NCBI GenBank assembly: GCA_951812335.1
Contig: OX638293.1
Location: 2,246,731-2,310,730, forward strand
From: Rhodothermales bacterium
GTDB taxonomy: Bacteria > Bacteroidota > Rhodothermia > Rhodothermales > VXPQ01
Reading direction: 5' to 3'
DNA length: 64,000 nt
Part shown: piece by piece, positions 9,550 to 16,589 of the stretch
Position numbering within the stretch: the first letter of the stretch is position 1
Layout of the letters: each line of letters begins with the position of its first letter
Notes under the pieces: model-generated
Databases searched by the model: none
Told to the model about the DNA's origin: nothing
Seen by the model: the letters and a program-made list of their open reading frames with translations, nothing else
Translations under genes and position numbers: made by a program

Positions 9550-10488
9550 ATGTACAAGGCCCCGGGGAGATCGCAAAGAACGGGTATTACGCTGTTTCAG
9601 CTGTTGGGGATGTTCCCCGATGAGGAAGCGGCGGAGCGCTGGTTCGAAGCCCAGCGTTGGCCCACGGGCGAACGCGCTTGTCCGAAGTGCGGATGCATGA
9701 GAACCTCTCGTGTCGAGAGCCGCAAGCCGATGCCCTTCTGGTGCAGGGATTGCCGCTCGTACTTCTCTTTGAAAACTGGCACCGTCATGGCGGATTCGAA
9801 CCTGTCGTTGCGTACCTGGGCGCTCGGTATATACCTTATGGCAACGAACTTGAAGGGCGTATCGAGTATGAAGCTGCATCGGGATTTGGGCGTGTCGCAA
9901 CCGACCGCATGGTTCATGGCGCAACGCCTGCGCGAAGGCTTGCCGTTCGCAACCGAGAAGATGGAAGGGATCGTCGAAGTAGACGAGACCTACGTAGGTG
10001 GCAAGGAATCGAACAAACATTTCCGCAAGAAACTCCATGTCGTGGGCGGAACCCAGGGCAAGGCAACGGTTATGGGGGCGAAAGAGCGCGGCGGCAAGGT
10101 CTTTGCTCGTCCTTTAGGCTGGGAGCCGGGCGAAACGCTTGCCGGATTCGTCCACGAGACCGTGGAGGCAGGCGAAACGGTCTACACGGACGATCATGGG
10201 GCCTACCGTAGCTTGAAAAACACGTACCGTCACGCAAGCGTGAAGCACTCCGTATCGGAGTACGTGAACGGACAGGCTCACACGAATGGTATCGAATCCT
10301 TTTGGGCGCTCCTGAAACGCGGCTACCACGGCACGTTCCACAAGATGAGCCGCAAACATCTGCATCGCTACGTTACCGAGTTTGCCGCGCGCCACAACTT
10401 GCGTAGCCTCGACACGCTGGAACAGATGCAGGTCATGGCCCGGAGTATGGAAGGGCGTCGTATCAAGTACCGCGAGTTGATTGTATGA
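9550..10488 (+). CDS. IS1595-family DDE transposase
   Basis: 312 residues, intact. N-terminal zinc ribbon with two CxxC pairs ('CPKCGC' and 'CRDC') followed by 'RSYFSLKTGTVM', the hallmark of the IS1595/ISXO2 group. The catalytic DDE-type core follows: 'VEVDETYVGGKE' (first Asp), 'VYTDDHGAYRSL' (second Asp) and 'NGIESFWALLKRGYHGTFH' (last acidic residue in the IS1595-specific box). It catalyses cut-and-paste movement of the surrounding element. The ATG at 9550 is preceded by an AT-rich leader inside the left end. No frameshift or stop is seen, so it is likely functional. Confidence 0.93.
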   Translation: MYKAPGRSQRTGITLFQLLGMFPDEEAAERWFEAQRWPTGERACPKCGCMRTSRVESRKPMPFWCRDCRSYFSLKTGTVMADSNLSLRTWALGIYLMATNLKGVSSMKLHRDLGVSQPTAWFMAQRLREGLPFATEKMEGIVEVDETYVGGKESNKHFRKKLHVVGGTQGKATVMGAKERGGKVFARPLGWEPGETLAGFVHETVEAGETVYTDDHGAYRSLKNTYRHASVKHSVSEYVNGQAHTNGIESFWALLKRGYHGTFHKMSRKHLHRYVTEFAARHNLRSLDTLEQMQVMARSMEGRRIKYRELIV

Positions 10489-10516
10489 CAGCAAGGGACA
10501 AAGGCTTGCAAGCCCC

Positions 10517-10687
10517 ATGATTTTCAAGCGCAGCAACCGTAAACCTCGAGAGGATCGCCCGAAGGACGGCGAGGCCGTCGTAACGATGGCCGATATGGAA
10601 AACATTGCCCGTTCAATCTTCGATCAGGCCGATCGCAAGGCGCGCGTCAAGACCGACCGATCCAGGGCGGCTGTCAAGCATTCTTGA
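10517..10687 (+). CDS. small basic ORF inside the IS1595-type element
   Basis: 56 codons from the ATG at 10517; a TTG at 10481 would overlap the transposase stop and add 12 residues. The product is highly charged (many K/R/D/E) with no membrane segment or cysteine: it begins 'MIFKRSNRKPREDRPKDG' and has a central 'MADMENIARSIFDQADRKA' that could form an amphipathic helix. It ends inside the right inverted repeat. I do not recognise it. It may be an accessory protein of the element or a chance frame. The composition, with few rare codons and a coherent charged sequence, argues mildly for a real gene. Confidence 0.4.
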   Translation: MIFKRSNRKPREDRPKDGEAVVTMADMENIARSIFDQADRKARVKTDRSRAAVKHS

Positions 10688-10736
10688 TAAGTCCCATCGC
10701 TTTTCAGTGATGCGGTCCGTCTGAGATTGAGGTATA

Positions 10737-11066
10737 TCATACCGCTCGGTTCTTTTTCACGTAACTCCGTTTCGGGGGCAAGTCCTGGCGAAAAATGAAG
10801 GCCGTCACATCCTCTCCGCTTTTCGGCACGGTTTTGACGGTGAATATGCGTCCATGATGCTTCATCAGATACGCCTTCAGCGGCTGCAACTGCTTTCTGG
10901 GGATCACAACCCGGAGGACGGTATCTTCCGTTAACAGAGCAGCTCTTTCGGATATGCCGGCATACTTGCTCCGGCGGCCAGGACGAGTATCGCCACTGCG
11001 TGAACGCATGGATGCAAGTTGTGACAGTGCATCATCCCTGGAAAGCGTGGAAGTACGAAATGCCAT
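10737..11066 (-). CDS. small basic GRxSKY-family protein, member 1
   Basis: 109 residues from the ATG at 11066; the frame runs further up, but homology to the two other members starts near this Met. The core 'PGRRSKYAGISERA', then 'LTEDTVLRVVIPRKQLQPL' and 'FTVKTVPKSGEDVTAFIF' align with the proteins at 55019-55312 and 55705-56013 (shared pattern GR(S/R)SK(Y/F), T/S-x-D-T/D-VL, hydrophobic helix with L-x-x-(Y/F)-L, then two strands). Predicted order is helix, loop, helix, strand, helix, strand, strand. The tail is very basic ('PPKRSYVKKNRAV'). Function unknown; the basic charge would fit nucleic-acid binding, but this is inference. A nested hairpin lies in its leader. Its stop is 15 bp beyond the IS end. 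Confidence 0.65.
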   Translation of the reverse strand: MAFRTSTLSRDDALSQLASMRSRSGDTRPGRRSKYAGISERAALLTEDTVLRVVIPRKQLQPLKAYLMKHHGRIFTVKTVPKSGEDVTAFIFRQDLPPKRSYVKKNRAV

Positions 11067-11104
11067 GGTCGAGGATAGATGAATGAATATGGAATACATG
11101 ATGC

Positions 11105-11159
11105 GAGGTGTGTTGTCAGGCCATGAAATCCAAAGCAATGGCCCAGACCGGGACACCTC
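11105..11159 (-). promoter_or_regulatory. nested hairpin in the leader of GRxSKY member 1
   Basis: Outer arms GAGGTGT (11105-11111) and ACACCTC (11153-11159) pair over 7 bp. Inner arms GGCCAT (11119-11124) and ATGGCC (11138-11143) pair over 6 bp. On the minus strand it lies about 38 nt before the start codon of the small protein. The arrangement resembles the leader of member 2 (55370-55418), but there is no T-run here. Could be an mRNA structure controlling translation, or an operator. Confidence 0.35.
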
Positions 11160-11268
11160 TATAAGATTTTCACACACTCACTAAACACAAAACACCCTAA
11201 CGGGTTGTTAATATAAAATACGCCAGCGAACGGTGCAAATACTCAGAAGTAGAAGGAACCATACTTTT

Positions 11269-11387
11269 CCTTAAGATACTCTGACTACGTCCGTAAAGCT
11301 CAGAGGCTGAAAGGGGTGCACTGGCAGGGAACGACGAAGCAGTACGGCAGGCCCCATATGATGAGGAATGACGCAGCCAGCGTGCCC
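11269..11387 (-). repeat. dispersed TIR repeat, copy 2 (right half, inverted)
   Basis: Minus-strand reading matches the right 120 bp of the copies at 23734 and 63172: 'GCTGGCTGCGTCATTCCTC', then the hairpin in the form ATATGG-GGCCTG-CCGTAC, then 'CAGCCTCTGAGCTTTACGG' and the right end 'AGTCAGAGTATCTTAAGG'. The G-C pair of the hairpin in other copies has become A-T here, a compensatory change. The left half is missing. The remaining gap up to the next gene (11388-11663) holds nothing I recognise. Confidence 0.75.
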
Positions 11388-11663
11388 GGAAATGGTCCGT
11401 CCTCTATGCGGACTCGCACTGATTTCATCCTGCAAGAGGTCATTGCTGCGGAGGTTATGTTTCAAGGAAACAGGTGTCTGTATAGACCCGTTGTCGTAAC
11501 CTGTATGCACTCGAAATTCACCCGGCATGAAGCGTAATGCATGGCGCATGACGCCACGAAAGCCGGTAAAAAGCAATTTTTGCGATTTTTACCGGACCCC
11601 AATCGAGGCAGAAGACGTAATGCAATTATGTTGCTGCGTCATTATTCTCAAACGCCGGTAACG

Positions 11664-11936
11664 ATGGAGTACAAGGAACTGCTTGAGCATGGCATCGCCA
11701 CGAAGGACTTCGTTCGGACCGAGATTGCAGGAGTTCGGACCGAGATTGCAGAGGTACGGACCGAGATTGCGGAAGTACGGACCGAGGTTGCAGAGGTACG
11801 GACGGGAATTTCGGACCTCCGTGCCGAGGTTAAAGATGGAGAATCCAGGATCATCAAATGGGTTGTCGGAACGACTATCGCCGCTGCCCTTGTTTTCCTC
11901 GGTATCCTGAACCTGATTGGGCTGAATTTTCAATAA
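11664..11936 (+). CDS. heptad-repeat coiled-coil protein with C-terminal membrane anchor
   Basis: 90 residues from the ATG at 11664; in-frame ATGs at 11541 and 11628 are possible but add unlike sequence. After 'MEYKELLEHGIATKDFV' come tandem heptads of the type RTEIAEV (RTEIAGV, RTEIAEV, RTEIAEV, RTEVAEV, RTGISDL), encoded by near-identical 21-bp DNA repeats at about 11727-11831. A single transmembrane helix 'WVVGTTIAAALVFLGILNLIGL' ends the protein. This is the general architecture of DUF1640-type/CCDC90-like short coiled-coil membrane proteins. The likely state is a membrane-anchored homo-oligomer with the coil in the cytoplasm. Function unknown. The gene sits between repeat copy 2 and a truncated transporter, in an accessory region. 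Confidence 0.6.
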   Translation: MEYKELLEHGIATKDFVRTEIAGVRTEIAEVRTEIAEVRTEVAEVRTGISDLRAEVKDGESRIIKWVVGTTIAAALVFLGILNLIGLNFQ

Positions 11937-11937
11937 A

Positions 11938-12102
11938 CTACCGGGAGCCGCGGCATCCCTCCATGACCGGCCCCAGTCCGAACTTGTCCGTTACGAATCC
12001 GATCGTGCCGGAAATAACCGCCGTGTCGTAGCCGAACAGAAACCCGCCGAGCGATGCGATGAGAGCAAGGCGCAGCAAGTAGCCGGAAGAAGAACGGGAC
12101 AT
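11938..12102 (-). pseudogene. truncated MFS sugar transporter, N-terminal stub
   Basis: 54 codons from the ATG at 12102: 'GYLLRLALIASLGGFLFGYD' and 'TAVISGTIGFVTDKFGL' are the first transmembrane helix and following loop of sugar-porter family MFS transporters (XylE/GalP/IolT type). It then diverges ('EGCRGSR') and stops at 11938, against 450-500 residues in the family. All other helices are missing from the neighbouring DNA. It is on the same strand as and 7 bp after the LysR gene, so an ancestral regulator-transporter operon has lost its transporter. The coiled-coil gene ends 1 bp away on the other strand. Confidence 0.75.
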
Positions 12103-12109
12103 ACGGCCT

Positions 12110-13009
12110 TTACAGGGATGGAGACGACGCGGATGGCTGTGCGGAACGAACCGCTTCCACAAAATGACGAAGCACAGGATCCGGATCCTCCTCCGACCAC
12201 ACCATCCTGAGCAGAAGATGGGGTGCAGGACCGGCGAGCGGCACGAACCGCACATCCTGCGTACCCGGTCGATTCCTCAGGGAAGCAGGCACAAAGGCCA
12301 CGCCCAGGCCGGCTCCCACCATACCCAGCGCCACACCCATGCGGTTCGCCCGCTGTGCAATGCGCGGTCCGAATCCCGCCTGCCGGCACAAATCGATGAG
12401 GCCGTCGAACAATTCCGGCTCGGAAGGCCGAGCCACCATCACGAAGGATTCTTCGGCCAGATCGGCCAAAGAAATTTCGGATGCGCCGGCAAGAGGATGG
12501 CGAGCCGGAAAAGCCAGCAGCACCTCCTCGCGGGCCACCACCTCGGAAGCGAAATCCTCGGGGCAGGGTCCGGAAAACCCTACGGAGATCGTTCGGCGGC
12601 GGAGCGCCTCCGGTTGTTCGTGCGTCTGCATTTCGCGCAGGGTGAGCGCAATACGGGGGTGACGTTCCCGGAACCGGCGCAGAAGGCGGGGCAGCACCCC
12701 GTACATGGCATATCCCGTGAATCCGATCACGAGACGGCCCACCTCCCCCTCCGCGGCGCGCAGCGTTTCGCGGCGGGCGATCTCCACCTGATCGAGGGTA
12801 CGCCGGGCTTCCTCTAAAAACGCCGCACCCGCCCCGGTCAACTCTACGGCATGCCCGCTCCGGTCGAACAGCTGCACGCCCAGTTCTTCCTCGAGGCGCT
12901 GGATATGACGACTCAGCGTAGGCTGGGTCAGGGAAACCCGCTCGGCGGCCCGGCTGAAGTTCTTTTCCTCAGCGGCGGCTACGAAAGAAAGGATATGCTG
13001 GGTGTCCAA
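12110..13009 (-). CDS. LysR-family transcriptional regulator
   Basis: 299 residues, TTG start at 13009 (DTQHILSFVAAAEEKNFSRA follows directly, the normal LysR beginning). N-terminal winged helix-turn-helix: 'NFSRAAERVSLTQPTLSRHI' and 'LEEELGVQLFDRSG'. The C-terminal periplasmic-binding-protein-like effector domain starts near residue 90 ('GRLVIGFTGYAMYGVLPRL') and runs to the end. Subtype resembles CynR/BenM-like regulators; the inducer is unknown. A perfect inverted repeat TATGCA-N5-TGCATA lies 23 bp upstream of the start and is the probable operator. The downstream transporter is truncated, so its original target may be gone. The next gene upstream (lipoprotein at 13232) is divergent and may share control. 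Confidence 0.92.
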   Translation of the reverse strand: MDTQHILSFVAAAEEKNFSRAAERVSLTQPTLSRHIQRLEEELGVQLFDRSGHAVELTGAGAAFLEEARRTLDQVEIARRETLRAAEGEVGRLVIGFTGYAMYGVLPRLLRRFRERHPRIALTLREMQTHEQPEALRRRTISVGFSGPCPEDFASEVVAREEVLLAFPARHPLAGASEISLADLAEESFVMVARPSEPELFDGLIDLCRQAGFGPRIAQRANRMGVALGMVGAGLGVAFVPASLRNRPGTQDVRFVPLAGPAPHLLLRMVWSEEDPDPVLRHFVEAVRSAQPSASSPSL

Positions 13010-13031
13010 AACCGGGCTACAAAACGAGATC

Positions 13032-13048
13032 TATGCAAAAACTGCATA
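13032..13048. promoter_or_regulatory. LysR-type operator candidate
   Basis: Perfect palindrome TATGCA (13032-13037), 5-bp spacer AAAAC, TGCATA (13043-13048), containing the T-N11-A pattern of LysR binding sites. A further half-site ATTATGCAAT lies at about 13061-13070. The site sits between the LysR start (13009, minus) and the divergent lipoprotein gene (13232, plus). Confidence 0.6.
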
Positions 13049-13231
13049 AAGATAGGGTCTATTATGCAATTATTCTATAGGTGGAATTTTTTGGATGGCT
13101 GGAAACCTGGGAGGCCATCGTCTATAATTAATATATCTACTTGAATCAGGGCCTGCATCAGGCTGAAGGCGCTCCCATGCGCTCATCCAGACCGGCAAGA
13201 CAGACACCCCTTGAAAAGAGAGGAAAACGCT

Positions 13232-13903
13232 ATGAACAAACTCATGAAAAGATTTTGGCTTAGCCCTTTTGCCCGGGCCGTGTACCTGCCGATCCTTGCG
13301 TTGGCGCTTCTTGCGGGTTGCAGCAATGGCTCCACGGGGTCCTCGGACGCCTCTTCTTCCGATGCCGCCGGGCCGAAAACGGAACAAGGAGACGAAGAAG
13401 CGCGGCGGGAGGAAATGATAGCACGACTTGATCGTCTTCATGAGACCGTGCTCCGTCCGTTGTGGGGACTTGAACGACAATACAAAGAGGGCATGATCTC
13501 TGCTGAGGAGTTGTACAAGGGCTCCCGGGACATCGTCGAAAAAGCTGTCGAAGATGAAGTGTTTGCCGGGGATGAAGCGATTGCATCGGAAACAAAAAAA
13601 GAGTTTGCGCCCAAACTGCTGAATCATTTACTCCGGGACGGCAACGCCCCCCGGGAGGGTATCGGGTATTACACGGATATGCTGATGTCCATGGAATCCC
13701 CCAATGCGGACATGATTCTGGAGGCGCTGCAAGCGCTGGATGGCTATTGGACGGAAGAACATATCCGAACGACCGCCGATAAAGCGATACGGAACGCGGA
13801 GAAGTGGCTCAGCCACACGGACGAGGGGGTGCGCTACAGAGAAAAAGACCGCCCGGCAATCGTCACAAGCGTACGGCATCTCCGGTTCATCGCTTCGCTG
13901 TGA
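13232..13903 (+). CDS. hypothetical lipoprotein
   Basis: 223 residues from the ATG at 13232, preceded by an AGAGGAAA ribosome-binding site; a TTG at 13211 is less likely. Signal peptide 'FARAVYLPILALALLAGC' with lipobox LLAGC, then a Ser/Asp-rich linker. The mature part is mostly helical and charged ('EEARREEMIARLDRLHETVL', 'AEELYKGSRDIVEKAV', 'ADKAIRNAEKWLSHTDEGV') with no recognised domain and no further Cys. It is probably attached to the inner leaflet of the outer membrane. Divergent from the LysR gene across a region holding the palindrome, so it may be under LysR control. Function unknown. Confidence 0.8.
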   Translation: MNKLMKRFWLSPFARAVYLPILALALLAGCSNGSTGSSDASSSDAAGPKTEQGDEEARREEMIARLDRLHETVLRPLWGLERQYKEGMISAEELYKGSRDIVEKAVEDEVFAGDEAIASETKKEFAPKLLNHLLRDGNAPREGIGYYTDMLMSMESPNADMILEALQALDGYWTEEHIRTTADKAIRNAEKWLSHTDEGVRYREKDRPAIVTSVRHLRFIASL

Positions 13904-14035
13904 GCGCCAGCGTCGGAACGGCGCTTCGCGGTGATCGAGGAGGAACACGGTGCGTTTGGGGCATGATGCTTGCTGCCCCAGAAACGATCATCCGACCCTA
14001 TCCGCATATCCCCGCTTAATGCGTGGGGCTGATCC

Positions 14036-14752
14036 TTAAGCAATTTGATCTGCGAGATCCTCAAAATCTCTGGCGATGACATCGACCGAGGGATCCGGGG
14101 TAAGGTCCGTCGTCTGGTTTGGGCCGTATTCCTCGGTTCGATAGACGAAGGCGGTGCGGAATCCCACCGCCTGCGCCGCCAGCAGATCGGTATTGTGGGC
14201 GGCGACCATCATCACTTGCTGCGGACGGAGGCCGAGCAGCCGGGCTGCCGTCAGGTAAACCTCCGGGTCGGGCTTGTAACCATGCGCCAACTCTGAGGAA
14301 AGGATGCAATCCCAGCGCAGGTCGGCTCGCTTCGCCATGTTGGTCAGGAGCGCTATGTTTCCATTGGAGAGGGGGGCTACAAGGAAGCGTCTGCGCAGCC
14401 GCGCCAGCCCTGCGCGGGCATCCGGCCAGGGATCGAGCCGGTGCCATACGCGGTTCAGATGATCTTTCTCTGCCTCGCTAAGTCCCGCACGGAACCGGAC
14501 CAACAATTCGTCCAGGATCATCCGATGGAGCGCGTCGATGTTCAACCAGGGCAGCTCGCCCGTGCGGACGCGGTGCATGAACGGCTCGTATCCGGCCCGC
14601 CATGCATGGGCGAATTCCACCCAATCCACCGCCAGCGCTTTCTGCCTGCCGAGCGCCTGCCCCTCGCGAATGATGGTGCTTCGCCAATCGACGACCGTGC
14701 CGAAGACATCGAAGGTCAGCGCTTTTATAGAGGAAAGATTCACGGGGCGCAT
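14036..14752 (-). CDS. type II haloacid dehalogenase (HAD superfamily)
   Basis: 238 residues from the ATG at 14752, 7 bp after the stop of the upstream partner. HAD motif I 'ALTFDVFGTVVDW' gives the nucleophilic Asp; motif II 'VAPLSNGN' has the Ser/Asn pair; motif III Lys is in 'AHGYKPDPEVY'; motif IV is 'MVAAHNTDLLAAQAVGFRTAFV'. This arrangement (DVFGT, SNGN, YKPxPxxY) is the signature of L-2-haloacid dehalogenases, which release halide from 2-haloalkanoic acids with inversion. A general phosphatase or promiscuous HAD activity cannot be excluded. It is the second gene of a two-gene minus-strand unit with a DehI-like protein. Confidence 0.85.
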   Translation of the reverse strand: MRPVNLSSIKALTFDVFGTVVDWRSTIIREGQALGRQKALAVDWVEFAHAWRAGYEPFMHRVRTGELPWLNIDALHRMILDELLVRFRAGLSEAEKDHLNRVWHRLDPWPDARAGLARLRRRFLVAPLSNGNIALLTNMAKRADLRWDCILSSELAHGYKPDPEVYLTAARLLGLRPQQVMMVAAHNTDLLAAQAVGFRTAFVYRTEEYGPNQTTDLTPDPSVDVIARDFEDLADQIA

Positions 14753-14759
14753 GGGCTGA

Positions 14760-15596
14760 TCAAGTCTGCTTGTCCGCTTGCCGCAGCCAGTGCGCAAGGC
14801 CGTGGCCGATGGCGACCATGCGAACGATCAGCCCCGGATGGCGCACGTACTGCGTGACCATTGCCCGCGCCGCCTCCGGCATGTCGATGCACTCCGGGCG
14901 AAGCCGCGCAAGGGAGGCGCCCTCTGCTTGCGCTCCCGCCAGCAACTGCCGGATCGAGCGCTGGATCGTCCCGTCTTTCTGGAGCGGGGCGAGGCCGGCA
15001 TGGATGTCGGCGAGCAAGCCGGGCCAGTGGGCAAGGTGTCGCCAGAGCGTGGCGAGGCCGGGTTCGTCGGGCGTTGCGCCGAAGCGGTTCAGGTGATGCA
15101 AGAGGATCCATGTATCCGCTGCCATGTCGGCCTGCGCAAGCAGCGGTGGCAAGGTCGGCCACGGTGATGGCGGAGGGGGAACCGGATAGTTCGCGGGCAA
15201 TCCGGCGGGCGTCGCGACAAGGCCGGTGAGCGCCATCAGGTTCAGCCCGTTGGAGCGGTTATAGGCGTCGAGGATCGTCCGGATCACCGGCAGATCCCCC
15301 GCCGGGACGCCCGCGCGGTCCGGTTGACCGGGAACGAGCGGATCGGGTACCGGCAGCACGGCACGCTCAAGCACCCTGCATAGCGCCGCATCAGGCTGGC
15401 CCGACGCATAGAGCGGCTTCGCCGCCGCCCAAACGGCGCGCAAGCCCCCCTCCACGCTGGCGAGCGTGCGCCAGATCGACGTAATCAGCGGAAGCTGCAT
15501 GGTCTGGCGAATGTCTGCGAAAATGGCGGCGGTTTCACCCGTCGCCTCTGCCTCTGCAATCGCCGAAACCGGGTCGTGGCGGTATCCTTCGCTCAT
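14760..15596 (-). CDS. DehI-like (group I haloacid dehalogenase family) protein
   Basis: 278 residues from the ATG at 15596; the frame reaches 15662, but 'MSEGYRHDPVSAIAEAEATG' is the natural beginning. The pattern 'AAIFADIRQTMQLPLITSIW' followed by 'VEGGLRAVWAAAKPLY', then 'ILDAYNRSNGLNLMALTGL' and 'WILLHHLNRFG', follows the repeated helical layout of the DehI family (halocarboxylic acid dehalogenases acting on D- and L-2-haloacids without HAD chemistry). The assignment is by pattern recognition; I cannot verify the catalytic Asp. Only 7 bp separate it from the type II HAD dehalogenase, so two unrelated dehalogenase folds appear co-transcribed. Confidence 0.6.
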   Translation of the reverse strand: MSEGYRHDPVSAIAEAEATGETAAIFADIRQTMQLPLITSIWRTLASVEGGLRAVWAAAKPLYASGQPDAALCRVLERAVLPVPDPLVPGQPDRAGVPAGDLPVIRTILDAYNRSNGLNLMALTGLVATPAGLPANYPVPPPPSPWPTLPPLLAQADMAADTWILLHHLNRFGATPDEPGLATLWRHLAHWPGLLADIHAGLAPLQKDGTIQRSIRQLLAGAQAEGASLARLRPECIDMPEAARAMVTQYVRHPGLIVRMVAIGHGLAHWLRQADKQT

Positions 15597-15783
15597 ATCT
15601 TTCTGATCATTCGGTCCAGCTAACGTGCAGGCGTTCGTCTCGACAGGGGGTCTCCGGATCAAAAAGAAGAGCTTCGCAGCAAACAGACGGCATGAATAGA
15701 CGGTTATATTGCCCTTAATAGAGAGAGTATAATAAAAACCGCCCCACTACAAATCATCCTCCGCCTGACGGGCCGAACCGACA

Positions 15784-15889
15784 CAAACAAAAAACGCCTC
15801 GGAATCGCCGTTGTCGGCTATCCCAAGGCGTTTTGTAGTGGCGTGCCCGGGAGGATTCGAACCCCCGGCCTTCTGATCCGTAGTCAGAC
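15784..15889. repeat. attachment-site-like direct repeat, left (tRNA-Arg 3' half plus terminator)
   Basis: About 106 bp nearly identical to 17571-17677: the post-tRNA terminator hairpin and the tRNA-Arg sequence from the CCA end through the anticodon stem. Identity stops abruptly after GTAGTCAGAC at 15889. The two copies are 1,788 bp apart and enclose the AbiE gene pair, the classical outcome of site-specific integration into the 3' part of a tRNA gene. Bases 15597-15783 before it hold only the dehalogenase promoter region and nothing else I recognise. Confidence 0.85.
15838..15889 (-). pseudogene. tRNA-Arg 3'-half relic
   Basis: Minus-strand reading gives the anticodon loop and stem, variable loop, T-arm and acceptor 3' strand of the tRNA-Arg(ACG) found intact at 17627-17703, including the encoded CCA. 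The 5' half (acceptor 5' strand and D-arm) is replaced by unrelated DNA, so it cannot fold as tRNA. Confidence 0.85.
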
Positions 15890-15976
15890 TATAGCTGCGT
15901 TCGATAGAAACCAATGGGCACTTTGTGTCAAATCCTTGGTATAAATGCATAATTACCGATATTTTCAACTAAAGCC

Positions 15977-16579
15977 ATGTCTGATTCTCCTATCGATCAG
16001 GTGCTCGATGTCGTCCGGCAGCACGGGATACTGCGCCCCCGAGACCTGGATCGCTATAGCCTCCCACGCCAATACCTGCACCGGCTCTATCGGCGCGGTG
16101 AACTCGTCCGGCTCGCTCGCGGCCTCTATGCGCTCCCCAACCACGATCTGACTGAGCATCACGATCTGGCTGAGACAAGCACGCGGATGCCTCATGGAGT
16201 CATCTGTCTCCTTTCCGCCCTCCGCTTCCATAATCTCACCACACAACTCCCCCGCGAGGTCTGGATAGCCATTGAACAAAAAGCCTGGCGTCCTACGGGG
16301 CTGACGATTCCGCTGCGCCTCGTCTACATGTCGGGGCAGGCATTCGAAACCGGTATCGAGACACACGAGGTGGAGGGTGTCGCCGTACGCGTCTACAACG
16401 CAGCCAAGACTGTCGCCGACTGTTTCAAATTCAGGAACAAGGTCGGCCTGGATGTCGCCACCGAGGCACTGCGGGACTATCGTCGCCGGCATCGCCAGCG
16501 TCTGGACGACCTGTGGCGCTACGCGAAAATCGACCGGGTAGATCGTGTGATGCGCCCTTATCTGGACATGCTGTCATAA
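15977..16579 (+). CDS. abiEi: AbiEi-type antitoxin (type IV toxin-antitoxin)
   Basis: 200 residues. N-terminal winged-helix segment 'VVRQHGILRPRDLDRYSLPR' and 'YLHRLYRRGELVRLARGLYA' is the DNA-binding 'AbiEi antitoxin N-terminal' pattern (Y/LxRLxxxGxLxRxxRGxY). The C-terminal domain has 'ICLLSALRFHNLTTQLP', 'VWIAIEQKAW' and 'VYNAAKTVADCFKFRNKVG', all typical. AbiEi antitoxins repress their own promoter and counteract the AbiEii nucleotidyltransferase without binding it. The toxin gene follows after 10 bp. The pair provides phage abortive infection and/or cassette maintenance. It lies just inside the left tRNA-derived repeat. Confidence 0.92.
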   Translation: MSDSPIDQVLDVVRQHGILRPRDLDRYSLPRQYLHRLYRRGELVRLARGLYALPNHDLTEHHDLAETSTRMPHGVICLLSALRFHNLTTQLPREVWIAIEQKAWRPTGLTIPLRLVYMSGQAFETGIETHEVEGVAVRVYNAAKTVADCFKFRNKVGLDVATEALRDYRRRHRQRLDDLWRYAKIDRVDRVMRPYLDMLS

Positions 16580-16589
16580 AGAGATAACC

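Larger units (their letters stand above)
9445..10719 (+). mobile_element. IS1595-family insertion sequence
   Basis: The element is delimited by imperfect inverted repeats. The left side has CGGACCGCATC (9445-9455) and then CTTATCAAGAATGCTTGACAG ending at 9485; the right side has the reverse complement of the latter starting at 10671 and of the former ending at 10719. The strongest match is the 20-bp block around 'TCAAGAATGCTTGACAG' on both sides. Inside are a transposase gene and a short downstream ORF. I could not identify a convincing 8-bp target duplication at the outer ends (flanks AAGAAAGG and TCTGAGAT do not match), so the true terminus may be slightly different. The transposase is intact, so the element may still be mobile. 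Confidence 0.75.

Noticed and set aside
15690-15735. Sigma70 promoter (TTGCCC and TATAAT) upstream of the tRNA relic
   Set aside because: The spacing between the two hexamers is only 13 bp, too short for a standard promoter.
15838-15889. Second functional tRNA-Arg
   Set aside because: Only the 3' half is present; the D-arm and acceptor 5' strand are missing.
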